A stretch of 36,661 nt of DNA from DASQHM01 sp035632095 (GCA_035632095.1 DASQHM010000107.1:1-36661); one strand, 5' to 3'; positions 1 through 8,259 are shown, counted from the first letter of the stretch. Program-made: numbers and translations. Notes: generated from the sequence alone by a model not told the origin.

Positions 1-301
1 GGGCGGCGAGCAGCAGATGCTGGCGATCAGCCGCGCGCTGATGCTGCGGCCGCGGTTGCTGCTGCTCGACGAGCCGTCGTTCGGCCTGGCGCCCCTGATC
101 GTGCAGGAAATCTTCGAAATCATGCGCGGCATCAATCGCGAGGAGAAGGTGAGCATGCTGCTGGTCGAGCAGAATGCCTCGCTCGCCCTCGAACTCGCGG
201 ACCATGCCTACCTGCTCGAAACCGGCCGCGTGGTGGTGTCCGGCACGAGCCGCATGATCCAGAGCGACGAGGCCATTCGCCGCTCGTACCTGGGCTATTA
301 G
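1..301 (+). CDS. livF: Branched-chain amino acid ABC transporter ATPase, C-terminal part (partial)
   Basis: The gene runs off the left edge; the reading frame is open from base 2. The visible part holds the end of the ABC signature (GGEQQ), then Walker B (LLLLDEPSFGLAP), the switch His/Gln region (LLVEQNASLALELAD) and the typical LivF ending (SYLGY). LivF is one of the two cytoplasmic ATPases that drive high-affinity branched-chain amino acid/amide importers. livH follows after 22 bases and livM after that, so this is the 5' end of the visible part of one transporter operon; livG is expected upstream of the window. The LEQN-type H-loop variant and the short C-terminus favour LivF over LivG. 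Confidence 0.93.
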   Translation, partial: GGEQQMLAISRALMLRPRLLLLDEPSFGLAPLIVQEIFEIMRGINREEKVSMLLVEQNASLALELADHAYLLETGRVVVSGTSRMIQSDEAIRRSYLGY

Positions 302-323
302 CGAGGGAGACGGAATCGGCGCC

Positions 324-1196
324 ATGGAAACCTTCCTGCACCAGGTCTTCTCGGGCCTCGCCACCGGCGGCATCTACGCATCGGTCGCCCTGGCGCTGGT
401 CATGATCTATCAGGCGACGCACCACATCAATTTCGCCCAGGGTGAAATGGCGATGTTCGCGACCTACATCGCCTGGAGCCTGATCGACGCCGGCGTGCCC
501 TATTGGGTGGCGTTCTTCCTGACCATCGTCATCGGCTTCACGGCCGGCGTCCTGATCGAGCGCATCATCGTGCGGCCGGTCGAGAACGCGCCGATACTCT
601 CCGTGGTGATCGTGTTCATCGGCCTGCTGGTCATCATCAACTCGACGGCCGGCTGGATTTTCACCTACACGATCAAGAGTTTCCCGAGCCCGTTCCCCTC
701 CTCGCCGCCCTTCGGCAGCAACCTGGTCTCCTATCACGAGCTCGGCTCGGTCACGATCACGCTCTCGGTGCTGACGGCGGTCTACCTTTTCTTCCGCTTC
801 ACGCCGCTTGGGCTTGCCATGCGCGCGGCGGCGCAGAACCCGTTGTCGAGCCGCCTGGTGGGCATCCGCGTCGGCTGGATGCTGGCGCTTGGCTGGGGCA
901 TGGCCGCGGGAATTGGCGCCGTCGCCGGCATGATGGTGGCGCCGATCGTCTTCCTCGATCCCAACATGATGGCGGGCATCCTGCTTTACGGTTTTGCCGG
1001 GGCCTTGGTCGGCGGCATCGACAACCCATGGGGCGCGGTCGCCGGCGGCTTCATCGTCGGCGTGCTCGAGAACATCGTCGGCGCGTACCTGATCGGAACC
1101 GAACTCAAGCTCACCGTGGCGCTGGTGATCATCATCGGCACGCTGGTCGTCAAGCCCGGCGGCTTGTTCGGCAGAACCTTCGTCATCCGGGTGTAG
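324..1196 (+). CDS. livH: Branched-chain amino acid ABC transporter permease LivH
   Basis: This 290-residue polytopic membrane protein is of the LivH type. It opens with FLHQVFSGLATGGIYASVAL, the conserved first helix of LivH, followed by the loop HHINFAQGEMAMFATYIAW and repeated hydrophobic helices. A Gly-rich segment near residues 215-250 (GFAGALVGGIDNPWGAVAGG) matches the ATPase-contacting region of the family. LivH and LivM form the inner-membrane channel of a Liv-type importer. The ATG at 324 is preceded by a purine-rich AGGGAGACGG stretch. livM starts 3 bases after the stop, so the two are almost certainly co-translated. The substrate could be branched-chain amino acids, amides, urea or aromatic acids; the permease sequence does not decide. 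Confidence 0.93.
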   Translation: METFLHQVFSGLATGGIYASVALALVMIYQATHHINFAQGEMAMFATYIAWSLIDAGVPYWVAFFLTIVIGFTAGVLIERIIVRPVENAPILSVVIVFIGLLVIINSTAGWIFTYTIKSFPSPFPSSPPFGSNLVSYHELGSVTITLSVLTAVYLFFRFTPLGLAMRAAAQNPLSSRLVGIRVGWMLALGWGMAAGIGAVAGMMVAPIVFLDPNMMAGILLYGFAGALVGGIDNPWGAVAGGFIVGVLENIVGAYLIGTELKLTVALVIIIGTLVVKPGGLFGRTFVIRV

Positions 1197-1199
1197 ACC

Positions 1200-2213
1200 A
1201 TGGCAAGCACGACCGAAACCTCCGCGGCCCCCGTCGCGATCTACGCAGGCCTTTCGGCGAAGAACTGGAAGATCCTCGGCATCGCCGCGGCCCTGGTGAT
1301 CGCCAGCGTCCTGCCGCTCGGCCTGAGCAACTACCATATCTTCCAGCTGACCCTGGTGCTGATCTACGCGATTGCGGTGCTCGGGCTGAACATGCTCACC
1401 GGCTTCAACGGCCAGATCTCGCTCGGCCACGGCGCGTTCTACGCCATCGGCGCCTACACGACCGCGATCCTGATGGATCACTTCGGCATGCCCTATTGGG
1501 CGACGCTGCCGGTTGCCGCCGCGATCTGCCTCGTGTTCGGATTCCTGTTCGGCCTGCCGGCACTCCGGCTCGAAGGTCATTACCTGGCGCTCGCCACCTT
1601 CGCGCTCGCGCTCGCGACGCCGCAAATCCTGAAATACAAGAGCTTCGAGGATTGGACCGGCGGCGTGCAGGGCATCGTGCTGCTGAAGCCCAACCCCGCC
1701 CTGGGCTTGCCGGTCAACCAGGACCAATGGCTCTACTATTTCACCCTGGCGGTGACGGTGCTGTTGTTCCTGCTGGCGTGGAACCTGCTGCGCGGGCGCA
1801 TCGGCCGGGCGATGATCGGCATCCGCGACCATCCGATCGCGGCGTCCGCCATGGGCATAAACACCTCGCTCTACAAGTCGCTTACCTTCGGGGTCAGCGC
1901 CATGTACACCGGCATCGCCGGCGGGCTTGGCGCCATCGCCGTGCAATTCGTGGCGCCCGACAGCTTCGATCTGTTCCTGTCGATCCGCTTCCTGGTGGGC
2001 GTCGTCATCGGCGGCCTGGCGACCATTCCCGGCGCGTTCTTCGGCGCGATCTTCATCGAATTCGTGCCGAACATCGCCGACCAGATTTCCAAAGCCGCGC
2101 CCTGGGCGATCTACGGCATTTTCCTGATCGTGTTCATGTACTTGATGCCGACCGGCGTCATGGGCCTGATCCGTGTGCTGTGGGCCAAGTACGGACGCCT
2201 GATGGTGAAGTGA
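1200..2213 (+). CDS. livM: Branched-chain amino acid ABC transporter permease LivM
   Basis: This 337-residue membrane protein starts with a hydrophilic N-terminal tail of about 25 residues, then helices with the LivM hallmark LNMLTGFNGQISLGHGAFYAIGAY (residues about 61-84; the conserved core is GQISLGHGAF). The conserved ATPase-contact region (GRAMIGIRDHPIAASAMGIN) lies near residue 200, and the conserved VGVVIGGLATIPGAFFGA near residue 265. It pairs with LivH. The ATG directly follows the livH stop. After livM there is a 265-base gap before the first binding-protein gene, so the binding proteins may be transcribed separately. Confidence 0.93.
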   Translation: MASTTETSAAPVAIYAGLSAKNWKILGIAAALVIASVLPLGLSNYHIFQLTLVLIYAIAVLGLNMLTGFNGQISLGHGAFYAIGAYTTAILMDHFGMPYWATLPVAAAICLVFGFLFGLPALRLEGHYLALATFALALATPQILKYKSFEDWTGGVQGIVLLKPNPALGLPVNQDQWLYYFTLAVTVLLFLLAWNLLRGRIGRAMIGIRDHPIAASAMGINTSLYKSLTFGVSAMYTGIAGGLGAIAVQFVAPDSFDLFLSIRFLVGVVIGGLATIPGAFFGAIFIEFVPNIADQISKAAPWAIYGIFLIVFMYLMPTGVMGLIRVLWAKYGRLMVK

Positions 2214-2478
2214 CAAATAGGATTGGCGGTTACCGCCTGACCGCGGCGGGGCTTCGTTGGGTTGAGCCTGCTTGGTATGATGAGCGAGGGACGGCGCCGG
2301 GGCCGTCCGTCCCCTGTCGCCGCAACGGCGGGGCCGCGCGTGTTATACAAATCCCGGTAAGGGATAAAAGGGTTGGCTTCCGCTCGTCGATGCAGAACGA
2401 GTAGAGCACATAGCGTGCCGGATGGGATGGTATCAACTTGGCCGCGTGGCGGCCGATGAAACGGAGGATGTAGGGCTA
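2214..2478 (+). other. Intergenic leader between livM and the binding-protein array
   Basis: This 265-base gap has no convincing gene. It contains two short hairpins without a following T-run: GGCGG-TTA-CCGCC (2225-2237) and GGACGGC/GCCGTCC (2289-2295 with 2302-2308). They could slow or end livM transcription or protect the 3' end. A -10-like TATGAT lies at 2276-2281 with a weak TTCGTT 17 bases upstream, so an internal promoter for the binding-protein genes is possible. The Shine-Dalgarno GGAGG for the next gene is at 2463-2467. Confidence 0.4.
2253..2281 (+). promoter_or_regulatory. Weak sigma70-like promoter candidate upstream of binding protein A
   Basis: TTCGTT (2253-2258) and TATGAT (2276-2281) are separated by 17 bases. 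The -10 box is good and the -35 box poor. It lies about 200 bases upstream of the ATG at 2479 and would give a long leader. This is a suggestion from sequence only. Confidence 0.22.
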
Positions 2479-3693
2479 ATGTGGAAAGCTAGCATTGCAG
2501 TATCCGGCATAGCGTTGCTCGGTACCGCGTTCGCCGCCAATCCGGCGGCGGCGGAAAAGAAATACGATCCAGGCGCAAGCGACACCGCGATCAAGATCGG
2601 GCAGACGATGCCCTATTCGGGTCCGGCTTCCGCCTACGGCACCATTGGCCGGGTCGAGGCGGCATACCTCAAGATGGTCAACGAGCAAGGCGGCATCAAC
2701 GGCCGCAAGGTCACCATCGTCTCGCTCGATGACGCCTACTCGCCGCCGAAGGCCGTGGAGATGACGCGCCAGATCGTCGAGCAGGACGAAGTGCTACTCG
2801 ATTTCAACCCGCTCGGCACGCCGACGAACACGGCGATTCAGAAGTATCTGAACTCGAAGAAAGTGCCGCAGCTTTTCGTGGCTACGGGTGCGACAAAGTG
2901 GGGCGACCCGCAGCATTTCCCGTACACGATCGGCTGGCAGCCGAACTACCAGACCGAAGCCGTCATCTACGCCAAGTACATCCTGCAGAACGTCAAGGAT
3001 GCCAAGATCGGCGTCCTCTACCAGAACGACGACTTCGGCAAGGACTACGTGATCGGCCTGAAACGTGGTCTCGGCGACCAGGCATCCAAGCTGATCGTCA
3101 AGGAAGTCTCCTACGAGACGACCGATCCGACGATCGACTCGCAGATCATCACGCTGCAAGGCACCGGCGCCAACGTGTTCTTCAACGTGACGATCCCGAA
3201 GTTCGCGGCGCAGGCGATCCGCAAGACCTATGACATAGGCTGGAAGCCGACGCACATGATGACCAACGTGTCGGCCTCGGTCGGCTCCGTGCTGGTTCCC
3301 GCAGGTCTGGAAAAGGCCATCGGCATCATTTCGACCCGCTACCTGAAGGATCCGACCGATCCGGCCTTCGCCAACGACAAGGGCATGATCGAGTGGCAGG
3401 CCTTCATGAAGAAGTACTATCCGGAAGGCGACCTGAAGGATGCGAGCAACGTGTACGGTTACACGGTGGCGCAGGGCTTGGTCCAAGTGTTGAAGCAGTG
3501 CGGCGACGAGCTGACTCACGACAACGTCATGAAGCAGGCGTCGAACCTGAAGGACCTGGAGCTGCCGCTGCTCTCGCCCGGCATCAAGGTCAATACATCG
3601 CCCACGCATTGGTACCCGATCGACCAAGAACAGCTGATCAAGTTCGACGGCAAGGTCTGGGTGCCGTTCGGCGACGTGCTGAGCGGTTCGTGA
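2479..3693 (+). CDS. Periplasmic binding protein A of Liv-type ABC importer
   Basis: This 404-residue LivK-like type I periplasmic binding protein (Peripla_BP_6 class) has a signal peptide of about 25 residues ending near AAA-EKKYDPG. The mature protein begins with the array's shared motif KKYxPGxSD, then IKIGQTMPYSGPASAYG. Lobe-1 cleft residues follow (NPLGTPTNTAIQKY), then VPQLFVATGATKWGDP, GWQPNYQTEA, and IGVLYQNDDFGKDY at the start of lobe 2. I chose the ATG at 2479 because GGAGG lies 11 bases upstream and the signal peptide then has normal length; an upstream in-frame ATG at 2422 would add 19 residues without an obvious role. The cleft segment reads LLDFNPLGTP, unlike its three paralogs, which suggests a different ligand. 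It is presumably served by LivFGHM. Confidence 0.9.
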   Translation: MWKASIAVSGIALLGTAFAANPAAAEKKYDPGASDTAIKIGQTMPYSGPASAYGTIGRVEAAYLKMVNEQGGINGRKVTIVSLDDAYSPPKAVEMTRQIVEQDEVLLDFNPLGTPTNTAIQKYLNSKKVPQLFVATGATKWGDPQHFPYTIGWQPNYQTEAVIYAKYILQNVKDAKIGVLYQNDDFGKDYVIGLKRGLGDQASKLIVKEVSYETTDPTIDSQIITLQGTGANVFFNVTIPKFAAQAIRKTYDIGWKPTHMMTNVSASVGSVLVPAGLEKAIGIISTRYLKDPTDPAFANDKGMIEWQAFMKKYYPEGDLKDASNVYGYTVAQGLVQVLKQCGDELTHDNVMKQASNLKDLELPLLSPGIKVNTSPTHWYPIDQEQLIKFDGKVWVPFGDVLSGS

Positions 3694-4012
3694 CGTTCGA
3701 GACTTGAGTACGCGCAACGCCGCCGGCGGACGCTGGTTCGTCGGCGGCGGATGCGAAACCGGCCGCCGGGAGCGGCCAAACGGAAGCAACCTCGCCGGCG
3801 CATAGCCGAACGGGGATCGGGGCGAGCGGCGGTCGCTGTTTGCCCCGAGCGATATGGGCACAATGGCGGGGCGGCATTCTTTGGATCACGGGAGGTGAAT
3901 TGAACAGAACCTGAGAATCGAACACGCGTGCAAATTCAGTCGCGGAACACATCGGCGCGGCGGCGAAGCATTGGGAGCGTGCGGCCGCGCCATAACAGAA
4001 TGGGAGGTTGCG
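3694..4012 (+). other. 319-base intergenic region between binding proteins A and B
   Basis: No gene is seen. The region contains an 8-bp inverted repeat CGCCGCCG/CGGCGGCG (3718-3725 with 3742-3749) without a T-run, and GCCCCG/CGGGGC arms further on. A 10-mer TGAATTGAAC at 3896-3905 recurs at 6944-6953, 37 bases upstream of binding protein D, so it may be a shared leader element or chance. The Shine-Dalgarno GGGAGG for the next gene is at 4002-4007. The length of this gap suggests that binding protein B may have its own promoter, but I see no clear -35/-10 pair. Confidence 0.4.
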
Positions 4013-5221
4013 ATGACTGCTATGCGTTTTGCACTACCTTTGGCCGCGATCGGTCTGGCCCTTGCGGTCGCACCGGCTTCGGCGGAGAAGAAATACGGGC
4101 CCGGTGCCAGCGACACCGAAATCAAGATCGGCCAGACCATGCCCTACAGCGGTCCGGCATCGTCCTATGGCACCATCGGCAAGGTCGAAGGCGCCTATTT
4201 CAAGATGATCAACGACCAAGGCGGCGTAAACGGGCGCAAGATCAATCTGATCTCGCTGGACGACGGCTATTCGCCGCCCAAGACCGTGGAGCAGGTGCGC
4301 AAGCTCGTGGAAGAGGACCAGGTGCTCGCCCTGTTCCAGACCCTCGGCACGCCGACCAACACAGCGATCCACAAGTACGTGAACGCCAAGGGCGTGCCGC
4401 ATCTTTTCGTGGCGACCGGCGCCACCAAATGGGCCGACCCGGAGCATTTCCCCTGGACCATGGGCTGGCAGCCCAACTACCAGGCCGAAGGGCACATCTA
4501 CGCCAAGTACATCCTGCAGAACATGCCGAAGGGGAAAATCGGCATCCTGTACCAGAACGACGAATACGGTAAGGACTACGTGAAGGGCATCAAGGACGGC
4601 CTCGGCGACAAGGCGAGCAGCATGATCATCAAGGAGCTCTCCTACGAGACCACCGATCCGACCATCGATTCGCAGATCGTCACGCTGCAGGGATCCGGCG
4701 CCGACATTTTCTACGACGTCACCATTCCGAAGTACGCGGCGCAAGCGATTCGCAAATCTGCCGATATCGGTTGGAAGCCGGCGCATTTCCTCAACAACGT
4801 CTCGGCCTCGATCGGCGCCACCATCGTTCCGGCCGGCCCGGAGAAGGCGGTGGGGGTCATCTCGACGCAGTACCTGAAGGACCCGGTCGATCCGAAATGG
4901 GAAAACGACAAGGGCATGCTCACGTGGAAGGCGTTCATGGCGAAGTATTATCCGGAAGGCGACATCAAGGACGCCGGCAACAGCTTCGGCTATACGGTCG
5001 CCATGGCGATGGTGCAGGTGCTGAAGCAGTGCGGCGACGACTTGACCCGCGAGAACGTCATGAAGCAGGCGGCAAGTTTGAAGGATCTTGAGTTGCCGCT
5101 GTTCCTGCCCGGCATCAAGGCCAACACCAGCCCGACGCACTTCTCGCCGCTCACCCAGGAGCAGCTCATCAAGTTCGACGGCAAGACCTGGGTATTGTTC
5201 GGCGATCTGATCAACGGCTAG
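4013..5221 (+). CDS. Periplasmic binding protein B of Liv-type ABC importer
   Basis: This 402-residue paralog of the flanking binding proteins has a signal peptide of about 24 residues (cleavage near ASA-EKKYGPG), then the shared ASDTEIKIGQTMPYSGPASSYG motif. The cleft loop reads ALFQTLGTPTNTAIHKYVNA, followed by LFVATGATKWADPEHFPWT. A single Cys lies in the C-terminal QVLKQCGDDLTREN segment. The ATG at 4013 has GGGAGG 5 bases upstream and gives a normal signal peptide; an upstream in-frame start at 3971 is less likely. The gene is followed 33 bases later by a strong intrinsic terminator, so it may end a transcription unit. It likely delivers an amino acid-like or carboxylic ligand to LivHM; the ligand cannot be read from sequence. 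Confidence 0.9.
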   Translation: MTAMRFALPLAAIGLALAVAPASAEKKYGPGASDTEIKIGQTMPYSGPASSYGTIGKVEGAYFKMINDQGGVNGRKINLISLDDGYSPPKTVEQVRKLVEEDQVLALFQTLGTPTNTAIHKYVNAKGVPHLFVATGATKWADPEHFPWTMGWQPNYQAEGHIYAKYILQNMPKGKIGILYQNDEYGKDYVKGIKDGLGDKASSMIIKELSYETTDPTIDSQIVTLQGSGADIFYDVTIPKYAAQAIRKSADIGWKPAHFLNNVSASIGATIVPAGPEKAVGVISTQYLKDPVDPKWENDKGMLTWKAFMAKYYPEGDIKDAGNSFGYTVAMAMVQVLKQCGDDLTRENVMKQAASLKDLELPLFLPGIKANTSPTHFSPLTQEQLIKFDGKTWVLFGDLING

Positions 5222-5254
5222 TCGCGTATAGTCGAAACCTGGATTGATGGCATC

Positions 5255-5284
5255 GGGGCCGCCGGCATCGGCGGCCCCGCTTTT
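5255..5284 (+). terminator. Rho-independent terminator after binding protein B
   Basis: A perfect 10-bp stem GGGGCCGCCG/CGGCGGCCCC (5255-5264 with 5269-5278) with a GCAT loop is followed by GC and TTTT (5281-5284). This is the most convincing plus-strand terminator in the window. It lies 33 bases after the stop of binding protein B and 25 bases before the remnant gene. Confidence 0.85.
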
Positions 5285-5309
5285 CTAGGATCGAACACGG
5301 AGGGCCACG

Positions 5310-5648
5310 ATGACCAGGTCCTGGGTAACGCTTGCAGCGATTCTGGCGGCGTTGGCCGGCGGCGTATCGGCGGCGCAAGCCGAGAAGAAATACGGCCCCG
5401 GCGTCACCGATGCCGAGATCTACCGCGGCCAAACCATGGCGCATGTGTTGCGCGACTTCGGCGACGAATTGACGCGCGAGAACCCGATGCGGCATGCGGC
5501 GTCGATCAAGGGATTGGCCTTGCCAATGCTTTTGCCCGGCATCACGATTAATGCCAGCCCGACCAGCTTCTATCCGATCCGGCAGGAGCGATTGCAGCGG
5601 TTCGACGGCAACGAATGGGTTCTGTTTGGAGTTGTAATCGGCGGCTGA
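5310..5648 (+). CDS. Internally deleted 112-residue binding-protein remnant (signal peptide plus C-terminal tail)
   Basis: The reading frame is complete and has GGAGGG a few bases before the ATG. Residues 1-24 are a signal peptide; residues 25-43 are the shared mature N-terminus (EKKYGPGVTDAEIYRGQTM). From about residue 44 the sequence jumps to the C-terminal tail of the family (VLRDFGDELTREN, LPMLLPGITINASP, LQRFDGNEWVLFGVVIGG). About 290 residues, containing both lobes of the binding cleft, are missing, so it cannot bind ligand as its paralogs do. Frame, start, stop and signal peptide are intact even though the ends have diverged (EIYRG for EIKIG; DFG for QCG). Either it is a pseudogene that happened to stay open, or it is a retained small exported protein. 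Confidence 0.75.
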   Translation: MTRSWVTLAAILAALAGGVSAAQAEKKYGPGVTDAEIYRGQTMAHVLRDFGDELTRENPMRHAASIKGLALPMLLPGITINASPTSFYPIRQERLQRFDGNEWVLFGVVIGG

Positions 5649-5679
5649 CAAAGCCGAAAACTTGGGGAGGACAAACACC

Positions 5680-6879
5680 ATGCGTATCGCTTCCTGGACG
5701 ATCACGGCGGCGCTGTGCCTTGCCGCGAGTACGGCGTTCGGCGCCGACAGGAAATACGGACCCGGCGTCAGCGACACCGAGATCAAGATCGGGCAGACCA
5801 TGCCCTATAGCGGTCCGCTGTCGGCTTATGGCGCCATCGGCAAGGCGGAAGCCGCGTACTTCAAGATGGTCAACGAGAAGGGCGGCGTGAACGGCCGGAA
5901 GATCGACTTCGTCACGCTCGACGACGGGTACCAGCCGCCGAAGACCGTGGAGGTGACGCGCAAGCTGGTGGAAGAGGACCAAGTGCTCGGCATCGTCGGC
6001 AGCCTCGGCACGCCGACCAACGTGGCGATTCACAAATACCTCAACGGCAAGCAGGTGCCGCAGCTCTTCGTCGCCACCGGCGCCACCGAATGGGGCGATC
6101 CGGAGCACTTTCCCTGGACCATGGGCTGGCAGCCGAGTTACCAGGTCGAGGGCCACATCTACGCCCGCTACATCATGAAGAACCTGCCGAACACCAAGGT
6201 GGCGGTGCTGTACCAGAACGACGATGCCGGCAAGGACTACCTGAAGGGCATCACCGACGGGTTCGGCGACAAGGCAGGCAAGTTCATCGTCAAGGCGGTG
6301 TCGTATGAGGTCACCGATCCGACGGTCGACTCGCAGGTGGTGACGCTGCAAAGCTCCGGCGCCGACACGTTCTTCAATCCCGCCGCGCCGAAGCAGGCGG
6401 CGCAAGCCATCCGCAAGGCTTACGATGTGGGCTGGAAGCCGAAGCAGTTCCTGGGCTCGATTTCAGCGTCCGTGCAATCGGTGCTGAAGCCGGCCGGCTT
6501 CGAAAAGGCCGCCGGGCTCATCACCGCCGCCTATCTGAAGGATCCGACCGACAAGACCTGGGCGAACGACCCGGCCTACAAGGACTGGCTGGCGTGGATG
6601 AAGAAGTACAATCCCGAGGGCAGCGTCGAGGATTCCTTCAACGTCTACGGCTACACCGTCGCCATGACGGTGGTGAAGGTGTTGCAGAAGTGCGGCAACG
6701 ATCTGACCCGCGAGAATCTGATGAAACAGGCCGCGAACATGAATTTCGAACTTCCCATGTTGCTGCCCGGCATCAAGGTCAATACGGCGCCGACCAATTT
6801 CTTTCCCGTGCACCAGATGCATCTGCAGAAGTTCGACGGGGAGAAATGGATCCTGTTCGGCGACGTGATCGGCGGGTAA
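5680..6879 (+). CDS. Periplasmic binding protein C of Liv-type ABC importer
   Basis: This 399-residue paralog has a signal peptide of about 22 residues (cleavage near AFG-ADRKYGPG), then VSDTEIKIGQTMPYSGPLSAYG. Its cleft loop reads GIVGSLGTPTNVAIHKYLN, distinct from the others. Lobe 2 contains VAVLYQNDDAGKDYLKG, and a PAAPKQAAQAIRKAYDVGWKP segment replaces the paralogs' TIPKF/YAAQ. The ATG at 5680 is preceded by GGGGAGG (5664-5670), 9 bases away. It starts 31 bases after the remnant gene, so the two are probably co-transcribed. It is one of four candidate ligand receptors sharing a single set of Liv permease genes in the window. Confidence 0.9.
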   Translation: MRIASWTITAALCLAASTAFGADRKYGPGVSDTEIKIGQTMPYSGPLSAYGAIGKAEAAYFKMVNEKGGVNGRKIDFVTLDDGYQPPKTVEVTRKLVEEDQVLGIVGSLGTPTNVAIHKYLNGKQVPQLFVATGATEWGDPEHFPWTMGWQPSYQVEGHIYARYIMKNLPNTKVAVLYQNDDAGKDYLKGITDGFGDKAGKFIVKAVSYEVTDPTVDSQVVTLQSSGADTFFNPAAPKQAAQAIRKAYDVGWKPKQFLGSISASVQSVLKPAGFEKAAGLITAAYLKDPTDKTWANDPAYKDWLAWMKKYNPEGSVEDSFNVYGYTVAMTVVKVLQKCGNDLTRENLMKQAANMNFELPMLLPGIKVNTAPTNFFPVHQMHLQKFDGEKWILFGDVIGG

Positions 6880-6901
6880 GGCTGGGGCGGGCAGGCGGCG
6901 G

Positions 6902-6924
6902 GGCAGGCCCGAAGCGGGCTTGCC
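6902..6924 (+). repeat. Stem-loop between binding proteins C and D
   Basis: GGCAGGCCCG (6902-6911) pairs with CGGGCTTGCC (6915-6924) over 10 bp with one G-U pair and an AAG loop. No T-run follows, so it looks more like an mRNA-stabilising or processing hairpin between co-transcribed genes than a terminator. Confidence 0.4.
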
Positions 6925-6989
6925 GGCTGGCAGCACCGCTGGTTGAATTGAACGCCACGGTTTGAATCCGCCTCAGGGAAGGAACGGAC

Positions 6990-8210
6990 ATGGTCAGGTA
7001 TATGCAGAGCGCCGCCGCGCGCGCTTCGCTGGCGGCCGCATTGGCGTTTCTGGTCGCCGGCGGTGCCGCGGCACAGAAGAAATACGATCCCGGCGCCACC
7101 GATACCGAGATCAAGATCGGCCAAACCATGCCGTACAGCGGCGGCGCCTCCGCCTACGGCACCATCGGCCGCTCCGAGGCGGCGTATTTCAAGCTGATCA
7201 ACGAACAGGGCGGGGTGAACGGGCGCAAGATCAACCTCATCTCGCTCGACGACGGCTTGAGCCCGCCCAAGACTGTCGAGCAGACCCGGCGTCTGGTCGA
7301 GCAGGACAACGTGCTGTTCATGTTCCAGATGCTCGGCACGCCGACGAGCATCGCGGCGCGCAAGTACCTGAACGCCGCCAAGGTGCCGCAGCTTTTCGTC
7401 GCTTCGGGAGCAACGGCTTGGACCGACTACGAGCATTATCCTTGGACGATCGGCTGGCAGCCGAACTACCAGACCGAGGCGCATGTCTACGCGCGCTATA
7501 TCCTCGAGCACAAGCCGGACGCCAAGATCGCGATTCTCTACCAGAACGACGATTTCGGTAAGGACTACATCAAGGGCTTGCGCGACGTGTTCGGCGACAA
7601 GGCCGACAAGCTGATCGTCGCGACCGTCAGCTACGAGGCCAACGACCCGACCGTGGAATCCCAGGTGGTGACCCTGGCCGGATCCGGAGCCACGGTGTGG
7701 TTCAACGGCGCGACGCCGAAGTATGCCGCGCAATCGATCCGCAAGGCCTACGACATCGGCTGGAAGCCGCTGCAGTTCCTGACGTCCGTCTCGGAATCGG
7801 TCGGCGCAGTGTTGCAGCCTGCCGGCCTCGAAAAAGCGGTCGGCATCATCTCCATCGGTTACTTGAAGGATCCGACCGATCCGCAGTGGCAGAACGAGCA
7901 GGGCTTCAAGGATTGGGCCGCCTGGATGAAGAAGTATTATCCCGAGGGCAACACGGCCGATATCTACAATGTCTGGGGCTATTCCGCGGCGACGACGCTG
8001 ATTTACGTGCTGAAGCAGTGCGGCGACAATCTGACCCGCGAGAACGTCATGCACGAAGCCACCAACATCAAGGAACTGAAGTTGCCCCTGCTGTTGCCCG
8101 GCATCACGCTCGGCACCAGCCCGACCCATTACGCGCCGATCAGCTCGCTGCAATTGCAGCGCTTCGACGGCAAGAACTGGGTGCTGTTCGGCGACGTGAT
8201 CGGCGGATAG
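6990..8210 (+). CDS. Periplasmic binding protein D of Liv-type ABC importer
   Basis: This 406-residue paralog has a signal peptide of about 29 residues (AAALAFLVAGGAAA, cleavage before QKKYDPG), then ATDTEIKIGQTMPYSGGASAYG. The cleft loop reads LFMFQMLGTPTSIAARKYLN and is followed by LFVASGATAWTDYEHYPWT, where the other members have ATGATxWxDPxHFP; these changes fall in the ligand pocket. The conserved lobe-2 start is IAILYQNDDFGKDYIKG. The Cys in LKQCGDNLTREN is kept. The ATG at 6990 is preceded by GGGAAGGAA. The gene closes the array and is followed by a REP doublet that can form a terminator hairpin. Confidence 0.9.
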   Translation: MVRYMQSAAARASLAAALAFLVAGGAAAQKKYDPGATDTEIKIGQTMPYSGGASAYGTIGRSEAAYFKLINEQGGVNGRKINLISLDDGLSPPKTVEQTRRLVEQDNVLFMFQMLGTPTSIAARKYLNAAKVPQLFVASGATAWTDYEHYPWTIGWQPNYQTEAHVYARYILEHKPDAKIAILYQNDDFGKDYIKGLRDVFGDKADKLIVATVSYEANDPTVESQVVTLAGSGATVWFNGATPKYAAQSIRKAYDIGWKPLQFLTSVSESVGAVLQPAGLEKAVGIISIGYLKDPTDPQWQNEQGFKDWAAWMKKYYPEGNTADIYNVWGYSAATTLIYVLKQCGDNLTRENVMHEATNIKELKLPLLLPGITLGTSPTHYAPISSLQLQRFDGKNWVLFGDVIGG

Positions 8211-8222
8211 AGCGGGAGCGTT

Positions 8223-8251
8223 CCTCATGCTTCGACAAGCTCAGCATGAGG
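8223..8251 (+). repeat. REP-like palindromic element 1
   Basis: This 29-base element has 9-bp arms CCTCATGCT (8223-8231) and AGCATGAGG (8243-8251) and the core TTCGACAAGCTC. The TTCGACAAGCTCAG core is one I recognise as common in extragenic palindromes of GC-rich Proteobacteria. It is homologous to the inverted element at 8264-8292. Confidence 0.7.
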
Positions 8252-8259
8252 TCTCTTGC

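Noticed and set aside
132..2216. 694-residue open frame on the minus strand
   Set aside because: It lies opposite livF, livH and livM, has the D/H/R/Q-rich composition of an antisense frame in GC-rich DNA, and shows no recognisable domain.
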